DNA from: Leptospira levettii
Lineage (GTDB): Bacteria > Spirochaetota > Leptospiria > Leptospirales > Leptospiraceae
Length of the DNA stretch: 64,000 nucleotides
NCBI RefSeq assembly: GCF_002812085.1
Contig: NZ_NPDM01000007.1
Coordinates: 62,001-126,000 of the forward strand
Direction of reading: 5' to 3'
The notes under the pieces are model-generated. The model saw only the letters and a program-made list of their open reading frames with translations, was not told where the DNA came from and searched no databases. The position numbers and the translations under genes are program-made. Shown piece by piece: positions 1 to 7,768 of the stretch; within the stretch, counting starts at the first letter, position 1; each line of letters begins with the position of its first letter.

Positions 1-1
1 A

Positions 2-523
2 GGAAAACAGGTTATGGCAGGTTACTATAAAAACCCTGAAGCAACAAACAAGGTGCTCGTAGCAGGTTGGTTGAATACTGGTGACTTAGGTATATTTACT
101 TCAAACCATAACTTACGTATAGTAGGTCGTTCCAAAGAAACGATTGTATTGCTCGGTGGAGAAAATGTGGAGCCAGTTCCGATCGAATCCAAAATTTTAG
201 AATCTGAATGGATTGACCAATGTATGGTTGTTGGTCAGGACCAAAAATTTTTAAGTGCACTGGTTTATCCCAATCTAAATCGATTTGAAACGACACCAGG
301 AAAAGAATTTTGGAAAGATAAAGATGTGATCCAAAAAATGGAATCAGAGATCAAATCAAAGATCAATGCCCAAACAGGATTTAAATCGTTTGAACGAGTG
401 GTTGGTGTGATTGTGATCCCAAAACCTTTTGAAATAGGTGATGAATTCACTGCGAAGTTATCACTCAAACGCCATGTGATCACAGAAAAATATAAAAACC
501 AAATCCAGGCTCTATACGAGTGA
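2..523 (+). CDS. Long-chain acyl-CoA synthetase (AMP-binding), 3' part only
   Basis: This is the C-terminal part of an AMP-forming acyl-CoA ligase, which activates fatty acids to acyl-CoA via an acyl-adenylate. The reading frame is open from the window edge and begins GKQVMAGYYKNPEAT, the conserved segment before the hinge of this family. It continues with NTGDLG and the IVGRSKETIVLLGGENVEP motif region of the C-terminal lid. The family is usually 550-650 aa, so about three quarters lies upstream of the window. The first internal Met (position 14) is not the real start. The stop is TGA at 521-523. The exact chain-length specificity cannot be read here. Confidence 0.9.
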   Translation, partial: GKQVMAGYYKNPEATNKVLVAGWLNTGDLGIFTSNHNLRIVGRSKETIVLLGGENVEPVPIESKILESEWIDQCMVVGQDQKFLSALVYPNLNRFETTPGKEFWKDKDVIQKMESEIKSKINAQTGFKSFERVVGVIVIPKPFEIGDEFTAKLSLKRHVITEKYKNQIQALYE

Positions 524-564
524 TTGGTATTTCGTGAATCTTTGAATCGGAGATTGGTGGAGGA

Positions 565-1479
565 TTAATTTCCTCCACTGATCCTTGTGATGTTGATACT
601 AAAGTTTCTTTCCCCTTCATGACCAGAAAAATCTTTTGTTTGTACTTTGATTGTATTTTCGCCTGCTTTGAGATTCAAAACTCCTACCAGATAACGATCT
701 TTAAAGAATAAATCATCAAAACTATGGCCATCCTTTGTTTTCCATTTGGAACCATCAAACTGAAGGGATTCAAAATTTGCCACTTTGTATGTTTCGCCAT
801 TAAACAAGTATTTCACTTCTTTGATGCCTCTTCTTTGGCTATTTTTGATTCCGCCATCAATGATACTCACCGTAAGTGGAAATGCTTTGGATACATTGAT
901 ATTGTCACCATCATTGAGATTGGTATAATTTTCTCCCACATGGATGAACAAATTGGCGATTTGAGGAGGCATATTGTCTTCGACTGGAGGTAAATAAGAG
1001 AGAGGGTCGAGTAAAATTTTTCCGTAGTCTTTCCCTAGAACAAAGTGTAAATGTCCACCAGTTGAGTGACCTGTGTTGCCTGATATTCCAATTGTATCAC
1101 CCGCTTTCACTGGTTTGTGATTTTTGACGAGTTCGTTCCTAGTTCCACCTAAGTGGTAATATCCGCTCACATAACCATTTTTATGCGCAATCCAAACAAT
1201 ATTGCCTGATCCTCTTTCTTCCTCAAAAGGATTATCTTCCGCATAACGAGAGTACAAAATGAATCCATCTCCCATGGAGCGAACTGGTTGTAAGACTGAG
1301 GAAATGTCTAAACCATTGTGAAAATGGTCTTTTCTCGATTCACCAAACGTGCTCGTGATTAGAGAGGAGAGTTCCAAACCTTGGATGGGCCAAACAAAAT
1401 TAAGTTTCCCTTCGGACTTCTGTCCCTCAGCGAAAATAAAACTTGCCAGAAGAGTCAAAATCACAACAATACGTTTCAT
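565..1479 (-). CDS. M23 family metallopeptidase, secreted (LytM-like)
   Basis: A 304-aa predicted periplasmic or envelope peptidase of the M23 (LytM/lysostaphin) family, whose members cut peptidoglycan cross-bridges or activate amidases. It starts with a Sec signal peptide (MKRIVVILTLLASFIFAEG). The zinc-binding set is visible: H54 and D58 in HFHNGLD, H109 in YYHL, and H143/H145 in GGHLHF, so it looks catalytically intact. Residues 170-304 form a beta-rich C-terminal extension with no clear domain name. It is transcribed away from the sigma-factor operon that begins 45 bp beyond its start. Confidence 0.9.
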   Translation of the reverse strand: MKRIVVILTLLASFIFAEGQKSEGKLNFVWPIQGLELSSLITSTFGESRKDHFHNGLDISSVLQPVRSMGDGFILYSRYAEDNPFEEERGSGNIVWIAHKNGYVSGYYHLGGTRNELVKNHKPVKAGDTIGISGNTGHSTGGHLHFVLGKDYGKILLDPLSYLPPVEDNMPPQIANLFIHVGENYTNLNDGDNINVSKAFPLTVSIIDGGIKNSQRRGIKEVKYLFNGETYKVANFESLQFDGSKWKTKDGHSFDDLFFKDRYLVGVLNLKAGENTIKVQTKDFSGHEGERNFSINITRISGGN

Positions 1480-1524
1480 GTTATTAGAAGTCTTGGGGTG
1501 GGTTCCTTTTTAGGAAAGTAGTTT

Positions 1525-2442
1525 ATGGAACAGACTTCTTATTCCACCGAAGAAATTTTAGAACTTGTCAAAGAATGTGGGACTGGCAATGAAAAAGCCC
1601 TACAAAAGTTTTTTGATCATTATTCCCAAGATATTTATAATTTTCCCATTCGAGTTTTCCATCTAACGGAAGATGATGCTTCCGACTATTATATTTATGC
1701 TTTTGAGCGACTCAAATCTGGCAAACGGTTCAAGAGTTTTGTCGGGAAATCGAGTTTTAAGACTTGGTTTTTTTCCGTACTGCGAAACCTACTCATCGAT
1801 TGGCAACGCACCAAACGTGAGGTCAAAACCCAGTCGGTTTCCAAGGTCAATAAGGAAGGAAAGGAATACAGTACAATCGAAGACGAACCCGATAAACGTG
1901 CGGATGCCCTTGCCCATGCCCTTGATGTCTCAGACCAATTCCAATCCGTACTTTCCACAATTAAAATGGAAAATCGAATCGTATTCAAATTATCTTTTGT
2001 GTACTACCTACACCTAGATCCTGAAGAATTAGTGTACATTGCAGAAAAAACGAGCCGGCCCGAGGAAGAGATTCGTTCTGAGATTTTGTCTCTACGAGAA
2101 GAGTTATCCAACCGCGAAGAGGAAAACCTCAAGATGGAAGACAAAATCACATCTTTGTATTTGAATATTCTAGATTTAAAAGAGCAGAAAAAACAAAAGG
2201 CACAGGGAGATTCTGTAGAAGCACAATATTATAAAGAACGATTGGACCATGCCCTTGCGAAGAAGTACGAACAGCGAAAAAAACTGATCGAGAAAAAACA
2301 AAAAGGCCACTTCCTTGTCCGCACCCCTTACCGGGAAATTGCCCGAATCTTAGGGATTTCCGAAGGTGGGGTGAGTGTCACCCTGCTCCGAGTCCTCGAA
2401 AAAATACAAAAAAAAATGCATTCTGTAGCGGGAGAGTCGTGA
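1525..2442 (+). CDS. Sigma-70 family (ECF-like) sigma factor with long central coiled-coil insert
   Basis: A 305-aa RNA polymerase sigma factor. Region 2 is near residues 20-100 (FERLKSGKRFKSF, then FKTWFFSVLRNLLIDWQR, the usual promoter-melting segment). Region 4 with its helix-turn-helix is at the C-terminus (YREIARILGISEGGVSVTLL). ECF sigmas are normally about 180-200 aa. Here roughly 150 residues separate the two regions, and residues 175-265 are charged, heptad-like and probably coiled coil. An AGGAAAG Shine-Dalgarno precedes the ATG. It is the first gene of an operon with a 236-aa protein, a CHAT-domain protein and a Cys-cluster protein. No conventional zinc-finger anti-sigma gene follows. 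Confidence 0.85.
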   Translation: MEQTSYSTEEILELVKECGTGNEKALQKFFDHYSQDIYNFPIRVFHLTEDDASDYYIYAFERLKSGKRFKSFVGKSSFKTWFFSVLRNLLIDWQRTKREVKTQSVSKVNKEGKEYSTIEDEPDKRADALAHALDVSDQFQSVLSTIKMENRIVFKLSFVYYLHLDPEELVYIAEKTSRPEEEIRSEILSLREELSNREEENLKMEDKITSLYLNILDLKEQKKQKAQGDSVEAQYYKERLDHALAKKYEQRKKLIEKKQKGHFLVRTPYREIARILGISEGGVSVTLLRVLEKIQKKMHSVAGES

Positions 2443-2478
2443 TTTCCTTCGTCATACAATATACCGTGGGGGGGCCAC

Positions 2479-3189
2479 ATGGAAAATCAGGACTTTAACG
2501 CAGAATCATTGGAAATAGCGAGGGAATTATTCCTGAAGGGTGCATTTCCTGGTGAGGCTGAGTTGCAAGATCACCCAGACCTTTGGGACGCATACTGGTA
2601 CTGTGAGGAATCCTTTTTTGCCGAATTGAGAAAAGAGGTATGGAAGGAAGATGCGTTGGCAGAAACCTTTCTCCTCCAAAAAGCTGAAAACACTGTTCAC
2701 CGTGCCCAACTTCCATTCCCAGAATACTTAAAAGAATACACTCGTAAACAATTATCGGCTCCCGAGTCAAAAGACAATTTGATTGTCCGCCTAACACAAT
2801 CAGGGATCCGGGTGATTGACAGTCTCATTGAATCCTTCCAAATCCGAGAGACAATGGAACTAGCACCGATGATGCGATCGGCTTCGGCTGATGTACGTTC
2901 CGAAAATACTAGCTCTGTTATTTTCGAAGAAACCACTAAAGAAAACCAAAAGTTCTATTACCAGATCGTAAAAGAAAATGAGACAGAAGTGTACCTATCC
3001 GTCAAAGCAGATGGAAGTTCTGGGTTCCAACAAGTGAACCTACGAAGGGATGGAAGGTTCATTTTATCCAACAAAATCAATTTGGATGGCAGTGCCAGTT
3101 TTTCGGGGTTAACCCCTGGTAGTTACACCATAGAGTTTGTGGGACCTAATCTTTCAAAATCGTTTGACTTGTCCATTCTCGTTGGATAG
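2479..3189 (+). CDS. Unrecognised 236-aa protein between sigma factor and CHAT gene; possible sigma partner
   Basis: I do not recognise a family for the N-terminal half (about residues 1-125), which is acidic, helical and rich in Trp/Tyr. The C-terminal part (about 160-236) is beta-rich and includes DGSASFSGLTPGSYTIEF. This resembles carboxypeptidase-regulatory or Ig-like folds, where a 'G-L-x-P-G-x-Y' turn is typical. There is no signal peptide and no membrane segment, so it is probably cytoplasmic. It starts 36 bp after the sigma stop, just after a run of seven G (2468-2474). It ends 12 bp before the CHAT gene, so the three are almost certainly co-transcribed. Its position suggests a sigma-binding regulator or a protease substrate; this is inference only. 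Confidence 0.7.
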   Translation: MENQDFNAESLEIARELFLKGAFPGEAELQDHPDLWDAYWYCEESFFAELRKEVWKEDALAETFLLQKAENTVHRAQLPFPEYLKEYTRKQLSAPESKDNLIVRLTQSGIRVIDSLIESFQIRETMELAPMMRSASADVRSENTSSVIFEETTKENQKFYYQIVKENETEVYLSVKADGSSGFQQVNLRRDGRFILSNKINLDGSASFSGLTPGSYTIEFVGPNLSKSFDLSILVG

Positions 3190-3201
3190 CTTCTTGGGAG
3201 A

Positions 3202-5019
3202 ATGCTCTCCCTCATCATAGATCGTGTCGGAAATGTCAATATCTTCAATGTTTTAGAAGATAATCTTCCTGTAGAAGAATCCCACATCCAATCTACGTTA
3301 GATGACGATTTGATTTTGGAATATTTGGCTGAAGTGGAACGACTTGTCCATGTTTCACAATCTGTTTTGTCCAAACCCAACCAAATTTTAAATGTTGATA
3401 TCTTACAAGATTTGAAAGTACTCGGGGAAACATTTTTCCAACAGTTTTTCCCAACCTCTATCATCGAAAAATTAAAAAACACAAACAAACAAAGTATCCA
3501 TTTTAATATTGATCCAACACTCGCTCTTGTTCCTTGGGAATTATTACATGATGGAACGAGTTTTCTATCTGACAAATTTCGAATTGGAAAAACGATTCGG
3601 GGTGGTTTACATCGTTCCACTCATAAAGAAAATCGCAAAATTAAGATGCTCATCATTGCAGATCCAACAGAAGATTTGCCACATGCTCAGAAAGAAGGTG
3701 AAGTTTTATTCTCTGTTCTAAGCCAAAAAGTACCAAACCATCTTCTCGAACTAGAATTCATAGGTGGGAAACAAGTCACCAAACTCAAGTTACTCTCGCT
3801 GATCAAAGACAAACACATCATTCATTATTCAGGCCATTTACATTTTTCCGATGATTCCCTGGAAAATGGTTGGTTATTATCGGATGGAAAAGTACTAAAA
3901 GCTCGCGAAATTAAATCAACAGGTATAGATACCGATTTAGTTTTCTCTAACTCTTGTATGTCGGCAAAGTCTGCTGGTAAAAAATTAAATACAAATATTT
4001 TAAATCAATATGCAGGAGCTTTTTTGACTGCTGGAATCAAAACATTTGTTGGAACCAATTGGGAAATTTTGGACAATGAAAGGACAATTGATTTTACTGT
4101 AAGATTTTATACGTATCTTTTTTCAGATAAATCAGTTGGAGAGTCTTTATTTTTATCGAAAGAATTTGCAAGACGTAACTACCATGCGAATGATTTAACA
4201 TGGGCTAATTATTCTTTGTATGGAAATCCTGATTTTTCAATGTTTGTGAAAGAACGAAGGAATTTTCATTCAGCAAAAATTTTAAATCCAACTGCTGTAT
4301 TGGAGTTTTATCCAACACCAATTGCTGCTTCTTATTCCAAGTGTAATCAATTAAATAAAAACAAAACGATTGATAAAACTAATCTCCTCAATTTGATTCG
4401 ATTGTTTGAATCGATAAGCCAAGTGATAGGGATGATTGTTTTTAGTGATCATGCAGCACATGCTATGAACAAATCCATTCCTAATAATTTGGATGATGCT
4501 GTGACCCTTCGTAAATGGTGGGAACTTGTTTACAGTTGTGTATGGGATTTTCAAAAATTAAAAATAACAAGTATATTTGATTCTGCTCTTCCCGTTTTAC
4601 ACGAACAAAAGGAAACCATTTTTAAAATCTTAGGATGGTTGGAAGTTTGGGAAGAGAGTGATATCGATTCGGAAGAATTGGAATCATACCAGATCATACT
4701 TCAGTTTTTTTTAGAAAATATGTTATTGGAATTTGCAGAATTAGAACGAATCAGTATTTTATTGGTTTCGGAGAACAATAACCCACATTTTTATTTTAAA
4801 GGGATCAAACCGTCCTATTTATACCCAACTTCCCATGGATCCCGTGAAAAACTTCTAGAACAATTGTCACATCATAAAGGCAACTTGGTGTTGTTACACG
4901 AAAGCAGAAAAATGGTAATCCCATTTCAAACTTATTTCAAAGAAAAAAAAGAAACGGGTGAATTGGAACTTGTCTTCAATGGTCTGATTCCATTTGTAAT
5001 CGGAGCAAAACAGAATTGA
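3202..5019 (+). CDS. CHAT-domain (caspase-HetF-associated) protease-like protein
   Basis: A 605-aa protein with a CHAT cysteine-peptidase domain at about residues 105-350. The His box is HYSGHLHF (H212) and the Cys box is VFSNSCMS (C252). These are the expected dyad about 40 residues apart, so the fold looks catalytically competent. Other landmarks are PWELLHDG near residue 110 and LYGNPDFSMF closing the domain. Residues 360-605 are a helical C-terminal region I cannot name. The domain is followed, not preceded, by the extra region, and no TPR is evident. A GGGAGA Shine-Dalgarno lies just before the ATG. The next gene starts inside its stop (TTGA overlap). CHAT proteases act in cell-death and regulated-proteolysis systems; the substrate is unknown here. 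Confidence 0.85.
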   Translation: MLSLIIDRVGNVNIFNVLEDNLPVEESHIQSTLDDDLILEYLAEVERLVHVSQSVLSKPNQILNVDILQDLKVLGETFFQQFFPTSIIEKLKNTNKQSIHFNIDPTLALVPWELLHDGTSFLSDKFRIGKTIRGGLHRSTHKENRKIKMLIIADPTEDLPHAQKEGEVLFSVLSQKVPNHLLELEFIGGKQVTKLKLLSLIKDKHIIHYSGHLHFSDDSLENGWLLSDGKVLKAREIKSTGIDTDLVFSNSCMSAKSAGKKLNTNILNQYAGAFLTAGIKTFVGTNWEILDNERTIDFTVRFYTYLFSDKSVGESLFLSKEFARRNYHANDLTWANYSLYGNPDFSMFVKERRNFHSAKILNPTAVLEFYPTPIAASYSKCNQLNKNKTIDKTNLLNLIRLFESISQVIGMIVFSDHAAHAMNKSIPNNLDDAVTLRKWWELVYSCVWDFQKLKITSIFDSALPVLHEQKETIFKILGWLEVWEESDIDSEELESYQIILQFFLENMLLEFAELERISILLVSENNNPHFYFKGIKPSYLYPTSHGSREKLLEQLSHHKGNLVLLHESRKMVIPFQTYFKEKKETGELELVFNGLIPFVIGAKQN

Positions 5020-5756
5020 GTTTATGCCATCCAGAACGAGGAAATGTTTCTTGTGGTGCCTGTTGTGGTCTCTTCAATTTAAAACTGACAACCCAAGAAT
5101 TCAAAAATTTACTATTAGAACGAACAACAGAATTTCAAAAGACCGTCAATTTTGAAATTAGGCATACATTCCCCATCTACCGAAAAGATAGAGAAACCAA
5201 AGAATCAAATCTTCCTAAAAAAGATGAGATGACATACAATTGTCCATTTTTGGGTTATGTAGACGACACCAAACAAAGGATAGGTTGTATGATCCATCCT
5301 ATTTTTACAGGGGATCCCAAAAGTCAAAATTTTTCATTTTATGGAACATCCATTTGCCAGGCTTATGACTGTAAAACGAAGGAAAGTGCTCTTTCCGAAT
5401 TGTGGGAAGTTTTGTTTGTCGAAATTGCGAAAGATTCGATCGAATATTCTTTTTTATCTGCAGATCATATTTTTACTCATGCAGTTGAGAAATTTTTTGC
5501 CCATTCCTATTGGAATGTGGAAGACATGTTTCAAACCTTTCGATTGGAACTTGTAGAATTGTTTCGATTACGATTGGTTACATCCATTCAAAAGAATTTC
5601 ACATCCTTTGAAATCAATTACGATGCTTTTTTGACCTTAGACTCTGTTTGTTCCTATTTTGAGTCGGAACTCGGAATGGATTGGATCAGTTGGAAAGAAG
5701 AGTGGGAAAAGAAAAACCCGAATAGAGGTGAAGTATCCGGGTTTTTTGATAAGTGA
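5016..5756 (+). CDS. Cysteine-cluster protein (YkgJ-like), fourth gene of sigma-CHAT operon
   Basis: A 246-aa protein with N-terminal cysteines arranged as CGACCG (about residues 13-18), then NCPFLG, IGCMIHP and ICQAYDC. This layout is like the YkgJ/'zinc- or iron-chelating' Cys-cluster family. Residues 125-246 are helical without a recognised domain. The start is TTG, overlapping the CHAT stop codon (TTGA), so translation is probably coupled. No ATG is available near the N-terminus in this frame. Its tail coding sequence contains a terminator hairpin that ends the operon. The metal-binding role is family-level knowledge, and its role with the CHAT protein is unknown. Confidence 0.75.
   Translation: MSLCHPERGNVSCGACCGLFNLKLTTQEFKNLLLERTTEFQKTVNFEIRHTFPIYRKDRETKESNLPKKDEMTYNCPFLGYVDDTKQRIGCMIHPIFTGDPKSQNFSFYGTSICQAYDCKTKESALSELWEVLFVEIAKDSIEYSFLSADHIFTHAVEKFFAHSYWNVEDMFQTFRLELVELFRLRLVTSIQKNFTSFEINYDAFLTLDSVCSYFESELGMDWISWKEEWEKKNPNRGEVSGFFDK
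5715..5747 (+). terminator. Intrinsic terminator inside the 3' coding end of the operon's last gene
   Basis: AACCCG (5715-5720) pairs with CGGGTT (5738-5743), with an added ATA/TAT pairing inside, and a run of six T follows directly. The hairpin lies before the stop codon at 5754-5756, so the terminator is embedded in the coding sequence. Confidence 0.65.
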
Positions 5757-5762
5757 TTTGGA

Positions 5763-6035
5763 TTATGCTTTTGAAGTAACAGTTGCTACTTTTGCTTTTG
5801 CTTCCGCAACAACAGTGTTAGCTTTTCCAACGATGGTTTCTACTTGAGAAAGACCTTCTTGAACGTATTTTCTAAGGTTTACAGAAATTTCGCTTTGGTC
5901 TTGAGCACCTTTCGCTGCTAAGTTTTGAAATTCTGCATTGATGCTAGAGAAAGCCTTTTCTGCTTCTACTTTTGCAGTGTTTACTGCGCCTAAGATAAAG
6001 TTTAATCCGTCTTTTACTTGTTGTTCCATTTTCAT
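5763..6035 (-). CDS. Phasin-like small helical protein
   Basis: A 90-aa protein of long amphipathic helices rich in Ala, Glu, Lys and Val (NTAKVEAEKAFSSINAEF, then KANTVVAEAKAKVAT). It looks like phasins, which coat polyhydroxyalkanoate granules, and like the short phasin-related proteins found widely in Leptospira. It has no Cys, no signal peptide and no membrane span. A clean GGAG Shine-Dalgarno sits just before the ATG. The gene is divergent from mtnA. The shared promoter region holds three TGC-N3-GCA boxes of the type bound by PhaR repressors. It could instead be a generic coiled-coil protein; the regulatory context favours phasin. Confidence 0.65.
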   Translation of the reverse strand: MKMEQQVKDGLNFILGAVNTAKVEAEKAFSSINAEFQNLAAKGAQDQSEISVNLRKYVQEGLSQVETIVGKANTVVAEAKAKVATVTSKA

Positions 6036-6060
6036 TTCTCCTTTTTTCGGTTCTCAGTTG

Positions 6061-6135
6061 TGCAATGCACTATTCCTTTTTGTGCGCTGCACAGAGATCC
6101 GTCAACCCGTTTTTTCATTTTTTTCCTGCATCGCA
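6061..6135. promoter_or_regulatory. Three evenly spaced TGC-N3-GCA boxes (PhaR-like operator array)
   Basis: TGCAATGCA is centred at 6065, TGCGCTGCA at 6087 and TGCATCGCA at 6131. The first two extend to larger palindromes (GTGCAATGCAC and TGTGCGCTGCACA). Centre spacings are 22 and 44 bp, so all three face the same side of the helix. The array fills the gap between the phasin-like gene (start 6035) and mtnA (start 6152). TGC-N3-GCA is the core described for PhaR/PhbF regulators of polyhydroxyalkanoate genes. Confidence 0.55.
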
Positions 6136-6151
6136 CAAAAAAAATGGAAAG

Positions 6152-7225
6152 ATGCCCCAACCGGAATTTTTACCCATCCAGTGGAAATCCACTTATCTCT
6201 CCTTACTTGACCAAAGGGCCTTGCCAGGAAAAAAAGAATTTTTAGAAATTAAGTCAGTTGAAGAAACAATCATTGCAATTCGTGAAATGGCTGTTAGGGG
6301 AGCTCCGGCTATCGCCATCACTGGCATTTTTGGTCTTACACTTGGTGCCCAAAAAAAATCAGGGAAAGTAAATTCCCAAGAAATTGAATCTCTCATCAAA
6401 CAAGTGTTTGAGTCTAGACCAACTGCAGTGAATCTTAGTTTTGCCTTACAAGAAGCAAAAAAACGAGTGGAAGGGGAAAGCCTTTGGGAATCCGTGCAAA
6501 CAATTTGGGAATCGTATGCATTAGAGATGATGGTGGAAGATCTAAATGCCAACCAATCCTTAGGAAAAAATGGGGCAAATTTATTTCCCAAAAACCAGGA
6601 AGAGTTTCATATCATCACACATTGTAATACAGGTGCGCTTGCCACGGCTGGTCATGGAACAGCACTTGGGGTGATTCGAAGCCTACGTGATATGGGAAAA
6701 AAGGTAGTTGTTTACGCAGATGAAACAAGGCCATTTTTACAAGGTTCCAGGCTCACTGCGTTTGAGATGATGGAAGAAGGGATCGAGTGTTATATCATCA
6801 CGGATGGAATGTCTGGATGGCTCATGAACCACAGGAAAATAGATGCAGTCCTTGTTGGTTGTGATCGTGTTGCGGCCAATGGAGATACGGCGAATAAAAT
6901 TGGTACATACAATTTAGCAATTGTTGCCCATGAACATAATGTACCGTTTTATGTTTGTGCAACAAAAGACAGTTTTGATCTCAATCTAAAAACGGGGGAG
7001 GAAATCCCCATTGAAATGAGAAAAGAATCAGAAGTGACCCAATTTGATTTTTTGAAAACTCCTGAGGGAAAGTATTTATTTCCAGAAGGGAAAACCTCAC
7101 CCGTTGGTGCAAGAGCTCTCAATCCTTCTTTTGACATTACAAAGGCCAAATTTATTAAAAACTTCATTACAGAATTAGGATGTTTTGTACCTGGAGAGAT
7201 TCCTGTTCGTCTAAAGAAAGTATGA
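6152..7225 (+). CDS. mtnA: S-methyl-5-thioribose-1-phosphate isomerase
   Basis: A 357-aa enzyme of the methionine salvage pathway that converts methylthioribose-1-phosphate to methylthioribulose-1-phosphate. Family motifs are all present: LDQRALP near the N-terminus, MAVRGAPAIAITG, THCNTGALAT (catalytic Cys), DGMSGWLM, and GCDRVAANGDTANKIGTYNLA (catalytic Asp). I chose the ATG at 6152 because MPQPEFLPIQWKS leads straight into the family's N-terminus. The frame opens further upstream, but those residues overlap the operator boxes and look non-homologous. The stop overlaps the msrA start (ATGA), so the two are co-translated. Confidence 0.92.
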   Translation: MPQPEFLPIQWKSTYLSLLDQRALPGKKEFLEIKSVEETIIAIREMAVRGAPAIAITGIFGLTLGAQKKSGKVNSQEIESLIKQVFESRPTAVNLSFALQEAKKRVEGESLWESVQTIWESYALEMMVEDLNANQSLGKNGANLFPKNQEEFHIITHCNTGALATAGHGTALGVIRSLRDMGKKVVVYADETRPFLQGSRLTAFEMMEEGIECYIITDGMSGWLMNHRKIDAVLVGCDRVAANGDTANKIGTYNLAIVAHEHNVPFYVCATKDSFDLNLKTGEEIPIEMRKESEVTQFDFLKTPEGKYLFPEGKTSPVGARALNPSFDITKAKFIKNFITELGCFVPGEIPVRLKKV

Positions 7226-7734
7226 CGGAAAAAGCAATTTTAGGTGGTGGGTGTTTTTGGTGTACGGAAGCAGTTTACTTACGTATCCAGGGTATAATTT
7301 CCGTAGAATCTGGTTATGCGGGTGGTCAAACACCAAACCCAAGTTATAAGGAAATTTGCACAGGAACCACTGGTCATGCTGAAGTGATCCAAATTGAATT
7401 TAACCCAGAAGTGATATCTTATTCCAAAATTTTAGAGATTTTTTGGGCATCACATGACCCAACCACACTCAATCGACAAGGGAATGATGTAGGAACACAA
7501 TACAGATCAGTGATTTTCTATTTGAATGAAAAACAAAAAGAACTCGCTGTCGAATCCAAAAGGAAACATGCTTATATGTTCCCTGATCCCATCGTTACTG
7601 AAATTTCACCAGCTCCCACCTTTTACAAAGCAGAAGACTACCACCAAAATTATTTTACCTTAAACCCACAAAATCCGTATTGCCATTATGTGATTTTTCC
7701 TAAATTGAAAAAATTGGGACTAAAGTTGAATTAA
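7222..7734 (+). CDS. msrA: Peptide-methionine (S)-S-oxide reductase
   Basis: A 170-aa MsrA that repairs oxidised methionine (S-sulfoxide) using thioredoxin. GGGCFWC carries the catalytic Cys11, with C14 possibly assisting. SGYAGGQTPNPSYKEICTGTTGHAE, read in two halves, and DVGTQYRS are the standard family segments. The start codon is the ATG overlapping the mtnA stop by 4 bp; an upstream in-frame extension lies inside mtnA and is rejected. There is no MsrB domain. Pairing with methionine salvage makes a small sulfur/methionine operon. Confidence 0.93.
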   Translation: MTEKAILGGGCFWCTEAVYLRIQGIISVESGYAGGQTPNPSYKEICTGTTGHAEVIQIEFNPEVISYSKILEIFWASHDPTTLNRQGNDVGTQYRSVIFYLNEKQKELAVESKRKHAYMFPDPIVTEISPAPTFYKAEDYHQNYFTLNPQNPYCHYVIFPKLKKLGLKLN

Positions 7735-7742
7735 TTAAAATT

Positions 7743-7764
7743 TCGGCTAATTTAAGTTAGCCGA
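7743..7764. terminator. Bidirectional terminator between msrA and the FapA-like gene
   Basis: TCGGCTAA and TTAGCCGA form a perfect 8-bp stem with a 6-nt loop. AT-rich runs flank it on both sides, in the 34-bp gap between two convergent genes. Confidence 0.6.
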
Positions 7765-7768
7765 CTTA

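Noticed and set aside
6065..6151. N-terminal extension of mtnA (29 more codons)
   Set aside because: The extra residues are not like MtnA, and the region holds the operator boxes; the ATG at 6152 leads into the conserved start.
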